DNA of 24,038 nucleotides from CBFHSD01 sp965658375. GTDB lineage: Bacteria > Bacteroidota > Bacteroidia > Flavobacteriales_G > Salibacteraceae. Under the pieces are notes generated by a model. That model saw nothing but the letters and a program-made list of their open reading frames with translations, did not search any database and was not told the DNA's origin. Each line of letters opens with the position of its first letter. The first letter of the stretch is position 1. Below, one piece after another: positions 1 through 6,907 of the stretch. Location: the NCBI GenBank assembly GCA_965658375.1, contig CBFHSD010000035.1, forward strand, positions 1 through 24,038. Direction: 5' to 3'. The position numbers and the translations under genes are program-made.

Positions 1-107
1 AAGGTGTTAATGGTGTACTGACCTTCAATTCTATTCTCTTGTATTTTCTCTTGAGCTAGACCTACACAGAAATAGAGCAAGCCAATAAGTGTTACCAGTC
101 TTTTCAT
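1..107 (-). CDS. Secreted protein, N-terminal fragment (runs off left edge)
   Basis: The reverse strand opens with ATG at 107 and stays open to the window edge, about 35 codons. It begins MKRLVTLIGLLYFCVGLAQ, a clear Sec signal peptide: a basic start, a hydrophobic core and a small residue before the likely cut ahead of EKIQENR. The gene therefore encodes an exported (periplasmic, outer-membrane or secreted) protein. Too little of the mature part is visible to name a family. It is divergent to the short-chain dehydrogenase at 198. A TAATTTTG box lies five bases before the start codon. Confidence 0.6.
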   Translation of the reverse strand, partial: MKRLVTLIGLLYFCVGLAQEKIQENRIEGQYTINT

Positions 108-112
108 CACTT

Positions 113-120
113 CAAAATTA
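113..120 (-). promoter_or_regulatory. Putative -7 promoter box for the left-edge gene
   Basis: Read on the minus strand this is TAATTTTG, a full match to the Bacteroidota -7 consensus TAnnTTTG. It ends five bases before the ATG at 107. The expected transcription start would fall at or next to the start codon, which suggests a leaderless or nearly leaderless message. A TTG 17 bases upstream could serve as the -33 element. Support is by pattern only. Confidence 0.35.
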
Positions 121-197
121 CCTTATTTAGGAGCTACCAATCAACACGAATAAAACCATTAAATCCATAAGTTGTTAGCAGAAAAGAAACAAAGATT

Positions 198-902
198 ATG
201 AAATTAAAAAATGCAGTAGTATTAATCACTGGAGGAAGCTCTGGTTTGGGGAAAGATTTAGCAGCACGTTTGAAAGAAGCTGGTTCTAGAGTAATCATTA
301 CTGGTAGAAATAAAGAAAAGCTCGCAAACGTTGGAAGAACATTGGGAGTTCATGCAATTCATGCAGATGTTGCGAACGATGATGACATTGCTAAGACCTT
401 TCAAGAAATTGATGAAAAGTATGGCAGAATAGACTGTTTGGTAAACAATGCAGGAGTAGGAGATACTTGGGATTTAGTAGAAGATTTGAAGCGAGAAAAC
501 ATGTTGAATCTCTTTCAAGTGAATGTTTTTGGAGCAGCTCTTATGGGGGCACAAGCGGCAGAACGCATGAAAAAGCAAAAGTCGGGAACCATTGTAAACA
601 TTGGCAGTACAGCGGCATTGAAAGGCTTTGCAAGAGGATCTAGCTATGCATCTAGCAAGTTTGCCTTGCGTGGAATGACCCAAAGCTGGCAAGCAGAGTT
701 GAGGCCGCATAATGTACGAGTGGTGTTAGTGAACCCAAGTGAAGTGCCAACAGCTTTTGCACAAGAAGACCGCACTGAACGCGCCACGGAAGACAAGAAA
801 TTGACTCCGAAAGAGATTAGTGACGCCATTATTTCCGCATTAGAAATGGATAATCGAGGTTTTATACCAGAGCTGACTGTTTGGGCTACGAACCCCTTTT
901 AG
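198..902 (+). CDS. Short-chain dehydrogenase/reductase (classical SDR)
   Basis: The 234-residue product is an NAD(P)-dependent oxidoreductase of the classical SDR family, cytosolic and of the usual length. The Rossmann nucleotide-binding motif TGGSSGLG is at residues 11-18, NNAG at 83-86, the structural Asn at 109 (NVFG), and the catalytic Ser137, Tyr150 and Lys154 (YASSK) have normal spacing. An Arg in the TGR motif after the second beta strand (about 36-38) hints at NADP(H) preference. The substrate cannot be inferred; relatives include 3-oxoacyl-ACP reductase and general ketoreductases. It stands alone, divergent from the left-edge gene, and is followed by tRNA-Ser after about 120 bases. 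No clear promoter box was seen. Confidence 0.93.
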   Translation: MKLKNAVVLITGGSSGLGKDLAARLKEAGSRVIITGRNKEKLANVGRTLGVHAIHADVANDDDIAKTFQEIDEKYGRIDCLVNNAGVGDTWDLVEDLKRENMLNLFQVNVFGAALMGAQAAERMKKQKSGTIVNIGSTAALKGFARGSSYASSKFALRGMTQSWQAELRPHNVRVVLVNPSEVPTAFAQEDRTERATEDKKLTPKEISDAIISALEMDNRGFIPELTVWATNPF

Positions 903-986
903 CTAGGAATCAATTGCTTAGAACCTTGAACTTTTTGTAGCAAAAGGGCGGGAATTATTTTTTTCCAATTCAGCTATTTTTTATGC

Positions 987-1016
987 TTGTCTTTTTCGCT
1001 AGCTGTTGTACTTTCG
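987..1016 (+). promoter_or_regulatory. Putative tRNA-Ser promoter
   Basis: TTG at 987-989 and TACTTTCG at 1009-1016 are 19 bases apart and resemble the Bacteroidota -33/-7 promoter (TTTG and TAnnTTTG, one mismatch in the latter). The box ends four bases before the first base of the tRNA, so the transcript would start at or very near the mature 5' end. Confidence 0.45.
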
Positions 1017-1020
1017 CAGC

Positions 1021-1108
1021 GGAGAGTTGGCAGAGTGGTCGATTGCGGTAGTCTTGAAAACTATTGACCTTCACGGGTCCGTGGGTTCGAATCCCTCACT
1101 CTCCGCCA
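1021..1108 (+). tRNA. tRNA-Ser (anticodon UGA)
   Basis: An 88-base cloverleaf with a genome-encoded CCA end. The acceptor arms are GGAGAGT (1021-1027) and ACTCTCC (1098-1104), followed by discriminator G1105 and CCA 1106-1108. The anticodon loop CTTGAAA (1053-1059) gives anticodon TGA at 1055-1057, which reads UCA serine codons. A long variable arm (GACC/GGTC stem) and the T loop TTCGAAT confirm a class II tRNA of the serine type. The T stem has one apparent T-T mismatch. Predicted open reading frames overlapping it on either strand are spurious. Confidence 0.97.
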
Positions 1109-1115
1109 GAAAAAT

Positions 1116-1147
1116 AAAAGGCTTTCGGTTTTCCGAAAGCCTTTTTT
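1116..1147 (+). terminator. Intrinsic terminator of tRNA-Ser
   Basis: A near-perfect hairpin AAAAGGCTTTCGG / CCGAAAGCCTTTT with a TTTT loop, followed by more T residues, sits eight bases after the tRNA CCA end. The A-rich left arm makes it potentially bidirectional. Confidence 0.9.
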
Positions 1148-1156
1148 ATGCCCTTC

Positions 1157-1195
1157 TTTTTGAGTCTGAGCTTTGCTCAAGTGAAAAAAGGAAAG
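1157..1195. repeat. 39-bp direct repeat, copy 1
   Basis: Identical to 1314-1352 at 37 of 39 positions (differences at 1165 and 1182). Internally it forms a hairpin: TGAGC-TTT-GCTCA, enclosed by a T-run on the left and an A-run on the right that can also pair. Same orientation as copy 2. Confidence 0.9.
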
Positions 1196-1313
1196 GGTAT
1201 AAAAAGTGCGCAGCGCAGCGTAGCATTTATTTTTCTGAAGCCATCCCTCAAAGGGAAGGACGACCATCAGGGAGTCAATCCCGTTCAATTCATTACTTGT
1301 TCTTTTGCTGTCT

Positions 1314-1352
1314 TTTTTGAGGCTGAGCTTTGCTCAAGCGAAAAAAGGAAAG
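1314..1352. repeat. 39-bp direct repeat, copy 2
   Basis: Second copy of the hairpin-forming repeat, 118 bases after the end of copy 1. The changes relative to copy 1 leave the central TGAGC-TTT-GCTCA hairpin intact. Confidence 0.9.
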
Positions 1353-1383
1353 TGACCAAAAGAGATTGTCATATTGCAACAAA

Positions 1384-1412
1384 CAAAAAAGGCCTCAAAT
1401 TGGAAGCCTTTT
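1384..1412 (-). terminator. Probable terminator of the DUF2892 gene
   Basis: AAAAGGC at 1387-1393 pairs with GCCTTTT at 1406-1412, with two further inner pairs. Read on the minus strand the hairpin is followed by a run of T (A-run at 1385-1390 on the plus strand). It lies about 25 bases beyond the DUF2892 stop codon. The T-run on the plus-strand side is shorter, so minus-strand use is more likely. Confidence 0.65.
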
Positions 1413-1436
1413 AAATTCATGCTTTTCTATCCGCAA

Positions 1437-1649
1437 TCACTCAGCAGGTTTCACTTTGCAGGTGCTCATTCCAAAGATGGTATAGAGCGGACAAAAGTTC
1501 ACAAGGCTAGTTGCCAAGAAAATTCCACCTGCTACGAGTAACACAATGCCTAAAACACCTGTTACAGTTTCTGTAATGTACAAAGCGGCTACAATTATTG
1601 CCACTACAATTCGGATAATTTTATCCGCAGTTCCCATATTCTTTTTCAT
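1437..1649 (-). CDS. DUF2892 / YgaP-type small membrane protein
   Basis: A 70-residue inner-membrane protein with two hydrophobic segments (about 13-28 and 31-48). It has the family signature of NMGTADKIIR near the N-terminus and NFCPLYTIFGMSTC near the C-terminus. This is the DUF2892 fold, also found as the membrane tail of the YgaP rhodanese. Stand-alone versions are widespread and their role is unknown; the CPLY and STC cysteines suggest sulfur or redox chemistry, which is inference. It lies 69 bases downstream of the AI-2E-type transporter on the same strand. It has its own terminator and may have its own promoter in that gap. Confidence 0.88.
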   Translation of the reverse strand: MKKNMGTADKIIRIVVAIIVAALYITETVTGVLGIVLLVAGGIFLATSLVNFCPLYTIFGMSTCKVKPAE

Positions 1650-1718
1650 AATTCTATTCGGTTTACTTGCTCGTGCAAGGTAAGCTTTTGGTGCAAAAGA
1701 GTATTTCTTTTCACTTGA

Positions 1719-2738
1719 TTACTGCATCAATTGAGCAATGGGTTTTGTGCGATTGTATTGTTCTAAAATCACCTTGGTGAACACCGTTAATGGAATGGAT
1801 AAGATCATACCCGGTATTCCCCAAATGAAGCCCCAGAACATGAGCATCACTAAAACGGTGATGATGTTGATAGAGAAAGATTTACCCATGAAAACAGGTT
1901 CCAAAATAGATCCGAAAACCACTTGTACGCCTGAGATACTCATAATGAAATACAATAGCTTCATGCTTAACTCCAATTCCACGAAAGCGAACAGCGAGCA
2001 CAAGATGATGGTGATGAAGGAACCAATCATCTGCACAAAGTTGATGATGAAGGCAAAAAGTCCCCAGAAAATAGGAAAACTGATGTCAAATGCGTAACAG
2101 AAAAGTCCTGTTCCTATTCCCGTTCCGAAACTTACCAAGAACTTGACTTGTAGAAATGTAACAATGTCTTTTTCTATTCTGTTGAAAGCTTTAATAGAGG
2201 CATGACGTTTTTTGAGGATAGTGCTGTTCATCATTTTTTCAAAATCGAAAGATTCAAGCAAGAGCAGTACTACGAAAAAGAGGGTGGTGAGAATTTGTGG
2301 TATGGCTCCCACTAAAAACAAAGAAGCAGACTTTACGTAGTTGATGAACCAGTCTTTCTGAAGTTCTGTTTGGTAGTTGAAATTGCTTACTGGCGAAAAG
2401 CCAAGGCTATCTTTTAAGAAGGAATCTAACTCAGAAATGCGAATCAATAGCCGATCTGCGAATGCCTCTTTTGTTTCGAAAATCTCTTGGCTAGTCAGTT
2501 GCAATAAGAAATAAAGTCCGGATATTCCGATCATAATCACAAGCAGGGCTATTGCTGCACGAATTGCCTTCGGAAAACCGTTGCGTTTTAGTTTTCTCAA
2601 TCCTGGAATAAAGAGCAAAGTGATGAACATGGCGAACACCAATGGAACAAAAATGAAGTCCAGCATTTTAAGTCCGAACAAAACAATAGGAATGGCTATA
2701 ACGAGGAGGAGGATGTTTGTAAATCGTAGGTTGTTCAT
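1719..2738 (-). CDS. AI-2E family transporter (PerM/TqsA-type)
   Basis: A 339-residue polytopic inner-membrane protein of the UPF0118/AI-2E transporter family. Hydrophobic segments lie near residues 8-25, 30-48, 62-82, 140-165, 200-225, 228-255 and 260-315. A soluble stretch (about 85-135) follows the third segment, as usual in the family. The motif WGIPGMILSIPLT near residues 308-320 is characteristic. Family members export diverse small molecules or ions (autoinducer-2 for TqsA, Na+/H+ exchange for others), so the substrate here cannot be assigned. Length is normal. It is the upstream gene of a minus-strand pair with the DUF2892 protein. Confidence 0.9.
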   Translation of the reverse strand: MNNLRFTNILLLVIAIPIVLFGLKMLDFIFVPLVFAMFITLLFIPGLRKLKRNGFPKAIRAAIALLVIMIGISGLYFLLQLTSQEIFETKEAFADRLLIRISELDSFLKDSLGFSPVSNFNYQTELQKDWFINYVKSASLFLVGAIPQILTTLFFVVLLLLESFDFEKMMNSTILKKRHASIKAFNRIEKDIVTFLQVKFLVSFGTGIGTGLFCYAFDISFPIFWGLFAFIINFVQMIGSFITIILCSLFAFVELELSMKLLYFIMSISGVQVVFGSILEPVFMGKSFSINIITVLVMLMFWGFIWGIPGMILSIPLTVFTKVILEQYNRTKPIAQLMQ

Positions 2739-3069
2739 TAAGAAGTAAGTTGATTGAGTTGGTTTTTTGAACGCTCGAAATTACACAAGAAAGAGACAAT
2801 GACTGGTCTGCAATTCGAAGAAAATACTGGTACTTTCAATAAAAAACACACATTTATAAAGAGGGTCTCAAGTAAGCAGAAAAGATTGATTTTGGACCAA
2901 TGGTGAATGAGTGTAGGTTGTAGCTTTGGCGCTTCCATTTCTCTAGAGATTTTCCCTAGCGGAAAACTGGAAGTATCTTTTTGTTGAAGAAATCAAGCCT
3001 TTTTCAGAAGGATAATTGAACAAGAAGAGAGAAATCAGGTTGATACTATGAAAGCTGACCATTCACGCA
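2739..3069. other. Intergenic stretch with no supported gene
   Basis: This lies between the divergent starts of the AI-2E transporter and the broken tocopherol-cyclase-like gene. A 66-codon minus-strand frame covers most of it but has no recognisable domain and cysteine-rich, unbiased composition, and it overlaps the transporter start by one base. I treat it as chance. No strong repeat, terminator or RNA was seen. The promoters of both flanking genes should be here, but no TAnnTTTG box stands out. Confidence 0.5.
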
Positions 3070-4019
3070 ATGCTTAATCCAATCCATTCTCTACGTAATA
3101 TTTGGTATCCAGAGCGTTATCATGGGGTTTTAAAGAAAGTGAGTTCTTTGAAGGCTGGTACTATAAATTTGAGAATGAGCACCATCATGCTTTTGCTCTC
3201 ATAGTAGGTGTTTCTCTCGGAACCATGGAAAAGACTGCATTCATTCAATTTGTAGACGGACAGACTCATAAAACACTGTATTTTAGATTCGACTATGAGC
3301 AGTTTCTATCTGAGCGAAAAGCGTTTTCGTTTCAACTAGGGAAGAATTCGTTCACTAAAAATCACGTTTATCTGGATCTGCCAAGCCTAAAAGGAGAGCT
3401 TTTTTTCTCAGATCATGTTTCTTGGCAAAAGTCAATCTTGGCTCCTAATATTATGGGGCCCTTAAGTTATTTTCCTTTTTTAGAGTGCAACCATAGCATT
3501 GTAAGTTTAAGCAATACGGTTAAAGGGTAAATCAATTTAGAGGGAAAGACACATGCGTTTCAAACAGGGAAAGGTTATGTTGAAAAGGATTGGGGAAGGT
3601 CTTTTCCTAAGGCTCACATCTGGTTGCAGTCTAGCCATTTCAGTTCTGGAAGTGCGACTGTTTCTGTGGCCATAGCTCGAATGAAAATCTTGGGAAAGGA
3701 AGTACTAGGTTACCCAGCTTCTTTCATGCTTAAAGAGGAACATTACCTGTTTTCGTCCTACAATTTCTCCAAATTGGTGGTTCGCCAAAACGGAAAGCTT
3801 GTTTTACTTTTTAAAAACAAACGATTCGAACTTTCTATAGAAACGGAAATAAGCAAAGCGGTCGCTTTAAAAACTCCCACGCTTCTAGGTATGAATGGTT
3901 TGGTTCAAGAATCTTTAAATGCGTGTTTGAACATGACGCTTAAACATCAAGGTTCTCAACAAAATATCTACGTTGGTAAGGCTTATAATTCTGGTCTTGA
4001 AGTTTCTGGGGTTTGGTGA
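3070..4019 (+). pseudogene. Tocopherol-cyclase-like protein, broken by a frameshift and a stop codon
   Basis: Joined conceptually, the locus encodes about 316 residues of a tocopherol-cyclase-like beta-barrel protein (PF14249-type; bacterial function not established). The N-terminus starts at ATG 3070 and reads MLNPIHSLRNIWYPERYHG in one frame. The next part, from about 3129, continues in the -1 frame as FKESEFFEGWYYKF, so one base appears lost in the G-run at 3124-3127. The second frame is then stopped by TAA at 3528-3530 between NTVKG and INLEGK. It stays open after the stop through the conserved GYVEKDWGRSFP block to TGA at 4017-4019. A downstream ATG at 3102 is in the second frame but would remove the conserved start. 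Two separate lesions argue for a pseudogene; sequencing error is the alternative. It ends one base short of the convergent mnmE stop. Confidence 0.8.
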
Positions 4020-4020
4020 T

Positions 4021-5412
4021 TTATTTCCCAATACAAAAATTAGCAAAAATGTGATCAAGCAAATCTTCAGTGCCTACTTCTCCCGTAATTTGTCCCAAAT
4101 AAAAGAGCGATTGACGTACATCTGCTGCAATTAAATCTGATGGAGTAGCATTGCCCAAGCCATTGAAAGCATTGAGTAAAGAATCGTTTGCTTTGCTTAA
4201 GCTGTGGTAATGACGTTGGTTGCTTACCACGGTGTCTTCTCCCGCAGGTCTTTGGTGAATCAAATAATTGACCATAGACCTCTTCATGTCTTCTACACCA
4301 TGATTTGTTTTGGCAGAAATGAAAAGTGGAGTAGGGTTGAGCTCTTGGAAATGGGCATGTAAACTTGTGGGGTTATGACCTTCTGTTTTGTTTCCTACCA
4401 AGATCAAATGGCCTTTTGTAGATACTAAACTTGTAGCAAATTCTTCTACCACCTTTTCAACTGCTTTTGCATCCATCTCATTCACATCAAAGAGGTACAC
4501 AACAATAGCTGCACTCTGCATTTTCTCTAGGGTTTTCTTTACCCCAATAGCTTCAATGGTGTCTGTTGTTTCTCGAATGCCCGCGGTGTCTACAAAGCGA
4601 AACACAATACCGTCTATTACAATTTCTTCCTCAATAGCATCGCGCGTGGTTCCTGCAATGTCACTCACAATGGCACGTTCATCTTTTACCAGCAGATTGA
4701 GCAAGGTGCTTTTTCCAGCATTTGGTTTCCCTGCAATGACTACGGGAACACCATTCTTAAGCACATTTCCCACACGAAAGCTTTCCATGAGCCCATCTAC
4801 AAGCTTGTGAATTTTAAGCAATAGGTTTTTCAACTCGGTGCGATCCGCAAACTCCACGTCTTCTTCACTGAAATCGAGTTCCAATTCCAACATACTGGCA
4901 AAGTGAATGAGTTCGCCTCTGAGCTTTTGTATTTCTTGACTAAAGCCTCCGCGCATTTGCTGAATAGCAATATCATGTGAAGCTTGCGAGTTAGAAGCAA
5001 TTAAATCGGCCACTGCTTCTGCTTGGCTCAAGTCCATTTTGCCGTTTAAAAAGGCACGCATGGTAAATTCTCCTGGATCAGCCATTCGGCAGCCTTGCTC
5101 CATCAATACATTAATGATTTCTTGGCGTATGTAGGGCGAACCATGGCAAGATATTTCAATGATGTCTTCTCCTGTGTAGCTATGTGGGTGCTTGAACAAA
5201 GAAAGGACCACTTCATCAATAATTTGATTGGGTGTTTTAGGGTTTCGTATACTTCCGAAGTGTAGCGTGTTCGCCTTTTGTTGAACGAGGTCTTTGGCTT
5301 TGAAAATACCGTTGACAATGACATAGGTTTCTGGTCCGCTAACACGAATAACAGAAATTGCTCCTGGTCCGTTAGCCGTAGCCACTGCACAAATGGTATC
5401 GTTCATTTTCAT
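4021..5412 (-). CDS. mnmE: tRNA uridine-5-carboxymethylaminomethyl GTPase MnmE
   Basis: A 463-residue protein that with MnmG modifies the wobble uridine (xnm5U34) of several tRNAs. The N-terminal folate-binding domain covers about residues 1-120 (MNDTICAVATA, YTGEDIIEISCHG). A helical domain follows, and the GTPase domain is inserted from about 220. It shows the P-loop GKPNAGKST at 228-236, the K-loop GTTRD at 254-258, and DTAG at 275-278. The G4 motif reads NKTE rather than the standard NKxD. The extreme C-terminus FCIGK keeps the catalytic cysteine motif CIGK. Length is normal. Start at 5412 is supported by a TAATTTTG box four bases upstream; an internal Met at codon 3 is the alternative. 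It is the last gene of the minus-strand group, 71 bases after the FUSC gene. Confidence 0.97.
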   Translation of the reverse strand: MKMNDTICAVATANGPGAISVIRVSGPETYVIVNGIFKAKDLVQQKANTLHFGSIRNPKTPNQIIDEVVLSLFKHPHSYTGEDIIEISCHGSPYIRQEIINVLMEQGCRMADPGEFTMRAFLNGKMDLSQAEAVADLIASNSQASHDIAIQQMRGGFSQEIQKLRGELIHFASMLELELDFSEEDVEFADRTELKNLLLKIHKLVDGLMESFRVGNVLKNGVPVVIAGKPNAGKSTLLNLLVKDERAIVSDIAGTTRDAIEEEIVIDGIVFRFVDTAGIRETTDTIEAIGVKKTLEKMQSAAIVVYLFDVNEMDAKAVEKVVEEFATSLVSTKGHLILVGNKTEGHNPTSLHAHFQELNPTPLFISAKTNHGVEDMKRSMVNYLIHQRPAGEDTVVSNQRHYHSLSKANDSLLNAFNGLGNATPSDLIAADVRQSLFYLGQITGEVGTEDLLDHIFANFCIGK

Positions 5413-5416
5413 GCCT

Positions 5417-5424
5417 CAAAATTA
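5417..5424 (-). promoter_or_regulatory. Putative -7 promoter box for mnmE
   Basis: Minus-strand TAATTTTG fully matches TAnnTTTG and ends four bases before the mnmE start at 5412, so transcription would begin at about the A of the ATG. No good TTTG -33 element is visible at the right distance, so this remains tentative. Confidence 0.35.
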
Positions 5425-5483
5425 GCAATGATTTTAAGCATATGGAACATCTGAAATGGGAAAACGAAAAGGTTAAAATTCAC

Positions 5484-6599
5484 TTAGTATGAGTTAGAAA
5501 GCTTCCTCCACCCTATTTCTATGAGACCAATAATAAAGTGCACGCCCAGAACAATAGCAATGGCAATTCCTGTATCTAGTAATCGTTCTTTATAAATGGG
5601 AATACTCAAGATGTTTTCAAGATGCATACTCGTCATCACCAAAAGTGTAATGAAGATTACGGCAATGAAGTAGTTGTCTCTAATGGAAATGAAAATCATG
5701 AATGTCGACAAGGCAATAAGAATGTAGTCAACTCCAACTACATTTTGAAAAAGAACAAGGGGTAAAGCGAAAAGCAGTCCTATTATGGTTCCTAATAATC
5801 GCTGGAAAATTTTAGGTAAACCGGCACTAATTTGACTAGATGGGTTGTGAATAAGAACAACCGTAAGCATGATCCAGTACGATTGCTCTCCTTGCAAAAT
5901 TTCCATGGCGAGATAGGAGATAAGCATTGAGACGACCAATCTAAAAGGGTGAGAGGTAAGGAGTTTTCCATCCAGCTCATTGAGTAAGCTTCTTTTGGCT
6001 TGATCTCCCTTCACAAAGAATTGATACCGGGAAAAAACGGAAATGCTATGGTCTATAAAGAAGAGTTTGGCGATCTCGCGTTTCTCTTTCTTTTCATAGA
6101 AGTAAAGGTATACGCTATAGCCAAAAACCATGGTGATTATAAACCACAATCCTCCAAGCGCGAAATGCGCTAAAAAGAACCATATGGAACTATCATCTAA
6201 AGAAACGGGCAGCATAAATGAATAACTAAGGAGTAAAGCGCTAAAAAAGAAGTTCTCCTCAGCAAAACGAAAGCTAAGCAGATAGGCAATGAATACGAAG
6301 AAGGGAATAAAAATGAGTTGGCCATACGGAAACTGTTCGAGCGCGTGTTCAACATGCCCGAGTACCAAAATGCTTATGAGAAGAGAAAAGCTAAATCGTA
6401 TGCGGTATTGGAAACTTCTGCTTCTGTCGGAGATGGCGGTGATGAGCAGCCCTAAGAAAAACGCATATCCATTGACAGCACTCATTTGAAAAACATCGAT
6501 GAAAACGAAGCAAGCGAAGAAGCTCAACGACAAACGAATGGCCCGAGTCAAGTAAAATTTATTCCCCAAATCGGGTAGTTTAAAGAAGGTATCAATCAT
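5484..6599 (-). CDS. FUSC-family inner-membrane protein
   Basis: A 371-residue polytopic membrane protein with two hydrophobic halves. The first has about five to six segments between residues 18 and 165. A soluble stretch of about 55 residues (about 168-222) follows, and then a second hydrophobic half of about five segments. The second half contains the FUSC_2 signature: HPFRL, then SYWIMLTVVLIHNP, then a conserved RLLGTIIG. The family includes YccS/AaeB-like proteins and fusaric-acid resistance transporters, thought to export aromatic or other small molecules, but the substrate here is unknown. It is shorter than the 650-700-residue canonical members, as are many Bacteroidota homologues. 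It lies between the Kazal lipoprotein (45 bases upstream) and mnmE (71 bases downstream), probably co-transcribed with the former. Confidence 0.85.
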   Translation of the reverse strand: MIDTFFKLPDLGNKFYLTRAIRLSLSFFACFVFIDVFQMSAVNGYAFFLGLLITAISDRSRSFQYRIRFSFSLLISILVLGHVEHALEQFPYGQLIFIPFFVFIAYLLSFRFAEENFFFSALLLSYSFMLPVSLDDSSIWFFLAHFALGGLWFIITMVFGYSVYLYFYEKKEKREIAKLFFIDHSISVFSRYQFFVKGDQAKRSLLNELDGKLLTSHPFRLVVSMLISYLAMEILQGEQSYWIMLTVVLIHNPSSQISAGLPKIFQRLLGTIIGLLFALPLVLFQNVVGVDYILIALSTFMIFISIRDNYFIAVIFITLLVMTSMHLENILSIPIYKERLLDTGIAIAIVLGVHFIIGLIEIGWRKLSNSY

Positions 6600-6644
6600 G
6601 ACATTTTGCTAAAGGGTAGAGCACCTATTGATACAGCGTTTATT

Positions 6645-6854
6645 CTACTTGCATTCGCCTTTTGTGTAATCAGAAATGCCGCTACATTCTGCTGCGCATG
6701 GACTTCCATATGTTTGGTCATTGCAACCACAAACGGGATCGTAAATCATGGTGCAAATGCAATCCTCTTCCACTTGCTCCTTGCAAGAATCTTTGGAGCA
6801 GGAGGCAAAGAGCAAAACACTAAAAAGCGTCAATGTAAGTTGAATGGTTCTCAT
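6645..6854 (-). CDS. Kazal-type protease-inhibitor-like lipoprotein
   Basis: A 69-residue secreted lipoprotein. Residues 1-18 form a lipoprotein signal peptide with lipobox LFAS-C19, so the mature protein is lipid-anchored. The rest is one Kazal domain: cysteines at 24, 32, 34, 42, 44, 53, 57 and 68 and the signature PVCGCNDQTYGSPCAAEC at about 41-57. Kazal domains typically inhibit serine proteases by a substrate-like loop. Here the extra cysteine pair (C34 and C44) makes the domain slightly atypical. The role is inferred only: protection of the cell surface from its own or foreign proteases is plausible, since exported subtilases occur in this genome (15125-16753). The neighbours are the outer-membrane-like protein and the FUSC protein. 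Confidence 0.88.
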   Translation of the reverse strand: MRTIQLTLTLFSVLLFASCSKDSCKEQVEEDCICTMIYDPVCGCNDQTYGSPCAAECSGISDYTKGECK

Positions 6855-6907
6855 AATTTATCTTGTATTGATGCACTCAAAGCTAGTTGAATTCTGGTAC
6901 TTGGAGT

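Larger units (their letters stand above)
1148..1436. other. Gene-free block with repeats between tRNA-Ser and the DUF2892 gene
   Basis: No convincing coding region is present: the short frames here are low in complexity and overlap the repeats. The block holds two 39-bp direct repeats at its sides. Between them lie several small perfect hairpins, for example TGCG-CAG-CGCA (about 1207-1217), TCCCT-CAA-AGGGA (about 1244-1256) and GGGA-GTCAA-TCCC (about 1270-1282). A terminator-like hairpin closes the right side. The make-up resembles a structured intergenic repeat or decayed small mobile element rather than a gene. Whether it is transcribed past the tRNA terminator is unknown. Confidence 0.6.

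Noticed and set aside
1006..1320. Open frames overlapping tRNA-Ser and the repeat block on both strands
   Set aside because: They translate tRNA and repeat sequence and show no protein-like features; spurious.
1663..1699. Two small inverted repeats (TTACTTGC-TCGT-GCAAGGTAA and CTTTTG-GTG-CAAAAG) between the AI-2E transporter and DUF2892 genes
   Set aside because: Short arms, one bulge, no T-run; palindromes of this size occur by chance in AT-rich sequence. An operator is possible but unsupported.
2738..2938. 66-codon minus-strand frame upstream of the AI-2E transporter
   Set aside because: No domain, signal peptide or plausible composition, and it covers what should be the promoter region of two divergent genes. 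Probably chance.
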